A DNA stretch of 23,533 bases from Micavibrio sp. (GTDB lineage Bacteria; Pseudomonadota; Alphaproteobacteria; Micavibrionales; Micavibrionaceae), in NCBI GenBank assembly GCA_027066695.1, contig JAMONE010000233.1:1-23533 (forward strand). Direction: 5' to 3'. This document shows, piece after piece, positions 23,067 through 23,533 of the stretch (position 1 is its first letter; every line of letters starts with the position of its first letter). Both the position numbers and the translations under genes were made by a program. The notes beneath the pieces were generated by a model. It did not search any database, was not told where the DNA came from, and saw only the letters and a program-made list of their open reading frames with translations.

Positions 23067-23276
23067 ATGAGCAAAAAGTTAGATGATAATCAGTTATTGT
23101 TGTTAAAGAAGTTATTTAATGCTGAAGACATCACTAGGATGTTTTATCCTAGCGATAACTCAATAGCTATTGAGTTTGTTTGTGGTGCTAGGTTGTATAT
23201 TGATGGGGAAATTGAGTTTTCTTTAGAGGCTGGTACAGATTTAGGGCAGTCTATTATAGAATCCCTTAACGAATAA
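23067..23276 (+). CDS. Small orphan protein of 69 residues
   Basis: I do not recognise this protein. It is soluble and acidic, beginning MSKKLDDNQLLLLKKLFNAE and ending DLGQSIIESLNE. A basic/leucine-rich helix is followed by alternating strands (SIAIEFVCGARLYIDGEIEFSLE) and a final helix. There is one cysteine. AAGGA lies 9 bases before the ATG, which supports translation. It lies between two exact 17-base direct repeats and directly before a broken IS5-like remnant, so it may be cargo of a small mobile or repeat-bounded unit. A predicted function is not justified; codon use is AT-rich like the surrounding repeat zone. Confidence 0.6.
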   Translation: MSKKLDDNQLLLLKKLFNAEDITRMFYPSDNSIAIEFVCGARLYIDGEIEFSLEAGTDLGQSIIESLNE

Positions 23277-23294
23277 TATTTCATTTTTTTACTA

Positions 23295-23311
23295 GGCTCA
23301 GGACCTATTAA
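23295..23311 (+). repeat. Exact direct repeat GGCTCAGGACCTATTAA, copy 3; possible IS end
   Basis: Same 17 bases as 22916-22932, preceded by CTA. It starts about 77 bases before a transposase-like start codon, which is where the left terminal repeat of an IS5-type element would be expected. Confidence 0.75.
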
Positions 23312-23371
23312 TTTTAAGGATTCCCTTGTGGCGTAAAATATGATTCACTGGTGATGAAAGAGAGCCTCACT

Positions 23372-23419
23372 ATGAACGATTTATTCTATTTAAAACAAGA
23401 ACAATTGGGAGTGTTCTAG
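23372..23419 (+). pseudogene. Broken N-terminus of an IS5-family-like transposase
   Basis: Fifteen codons, MNDLFYLKQEQLGVF, then TAG. The start resembles the MSDLFWL..EQ beginning of many IS5-family transposases, where EPFFP or similar would follow. Reading frame identity is lost right after the stop, and the rest is replaced by an inverted repeat at 23450-23518. With the 17-base repeat at 23295 as a probable element end, this looks like a truncated insertion sequence. Fifteen residues is thin evidence. Confidence 0.45.
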
Positions 23420-23449
23420 GAACTGTGTAATTTGATTTAAATCTATCTT

Positions 23450-23518
23450 CTGCTTATTAATAATTTTCTTTGTAGCGCGCCCCAAACGCTGGCGGAGAAG
23501 AAAATTATTAATAAGCAG
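23450..23518. repeat. 21-bp perfect inverted repeat with 27-base GC-rich loop
   Basis: Left arm 23450-23470 (CTGCTTATTAATAATTTTCT then T) is perfectly complementary to 23498-23518. As RNA the stem could extend five more pairs outward through G-U and one A-U pair (23445-23449 with 23519-23523). The loop contains AGCG/CGCT and CGCC/GGCG, which could fold further but not together. It replaces transposase coding sequence. Confidence 0.85.
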
Positions 23519-23533
23519 GGGGTGACATAAAAT

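Noticed and set aside
23006..23086. 26-codon frame MRKVIVLGLFGTMG overlapping the start of the 69-aa gene
   Set aside because: No ribosome site before its ATG and too short to judge; the overlapping 69-codon frame has a proper site.
22689..23311. CRISPR-like array from the repeated 17-mer
   Set aside because: Only three copies, very unequal spacing (226 and 379 bases), unequal sequence and no cas genes.

Overview
The window looks like a chromosomal segment of a moderately AT-rich alphaproteobacterium. That placement is inferred from a eukaryote-type (GSII) glutamine synthetase, intergenic palindromic repeats of the 'GTCATTGCGAG...GCAATC' and 'GTCATCCTGAA...TTCAGGATGAC' kinds common in such genomes, and a type IV pilus locus with an MshL-like secretin. 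No rRNA or tRNA gene was recognised.

Left part (1-5900): the 5' end of an unrecognised gene leaves the window on the minus strand. A plus-strand operon then runs from a good sigma70-like promoter at 269-297. It encodes leuC, an HD-GYP-like hydrolase, a small GIY-YIG protein, leuD, leuB, an NfeD-like membrane protein and a slipin, and ends at a strong hairpin terminator. The leucine genes are split by two foreign-looking insertions: a double-hairpin repeat next to the HD gene, and a GIY-YIG gene framed by inverted copies of a short palindromic repeat.

Middle (5918-21243): 14 consecutive minus-strand genes form a type IV pilus (T4P)/MSHA-like assembly locus. In transcription order they are PilB/GspE-type assembly ATPase, PilC/GspF platform protein, a fused PilM-PilN (GspL-like) protein, PilO-like, a small periplasmic protein in the PilP/GspC position, an ABC ATPase, a TPR protein, prepilin peptidase, PilT, PilU, MshL-like secretin lipoprotein, ABC permease, a membrane-anchored helical-repeat protein, and a prepilin with its own leader. 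The ABC ATPase, permease and anchored protein recall the Myxococcus PilH/PilI/PilG set needed for pilus biogenesis. Several starts are not ATG: PilT and PilU use TTG with good ribosome sites, and the PilC/GspF gene seems to need an ATC start.

Right part (21358-23533): glnII with a clean terminator and a possible sigma54 promoter, followed by about 1 kb of repeat-rich DNA. This holds a large composite hairpin (22721-22817), a second imperfect dyad, three direct copies of a GGCTCAGGACCTATTAA-type 17-mer (one degenerate), a 69-aa orphan gene between two of them, a broken IS5-like transposase start, and a 21-bp perfect inverted repeat at the window edge. This right end is the most likely place for an undescribed repeat or mobile element family. 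The GIY-YIG cassette inside the leu operon is the second.
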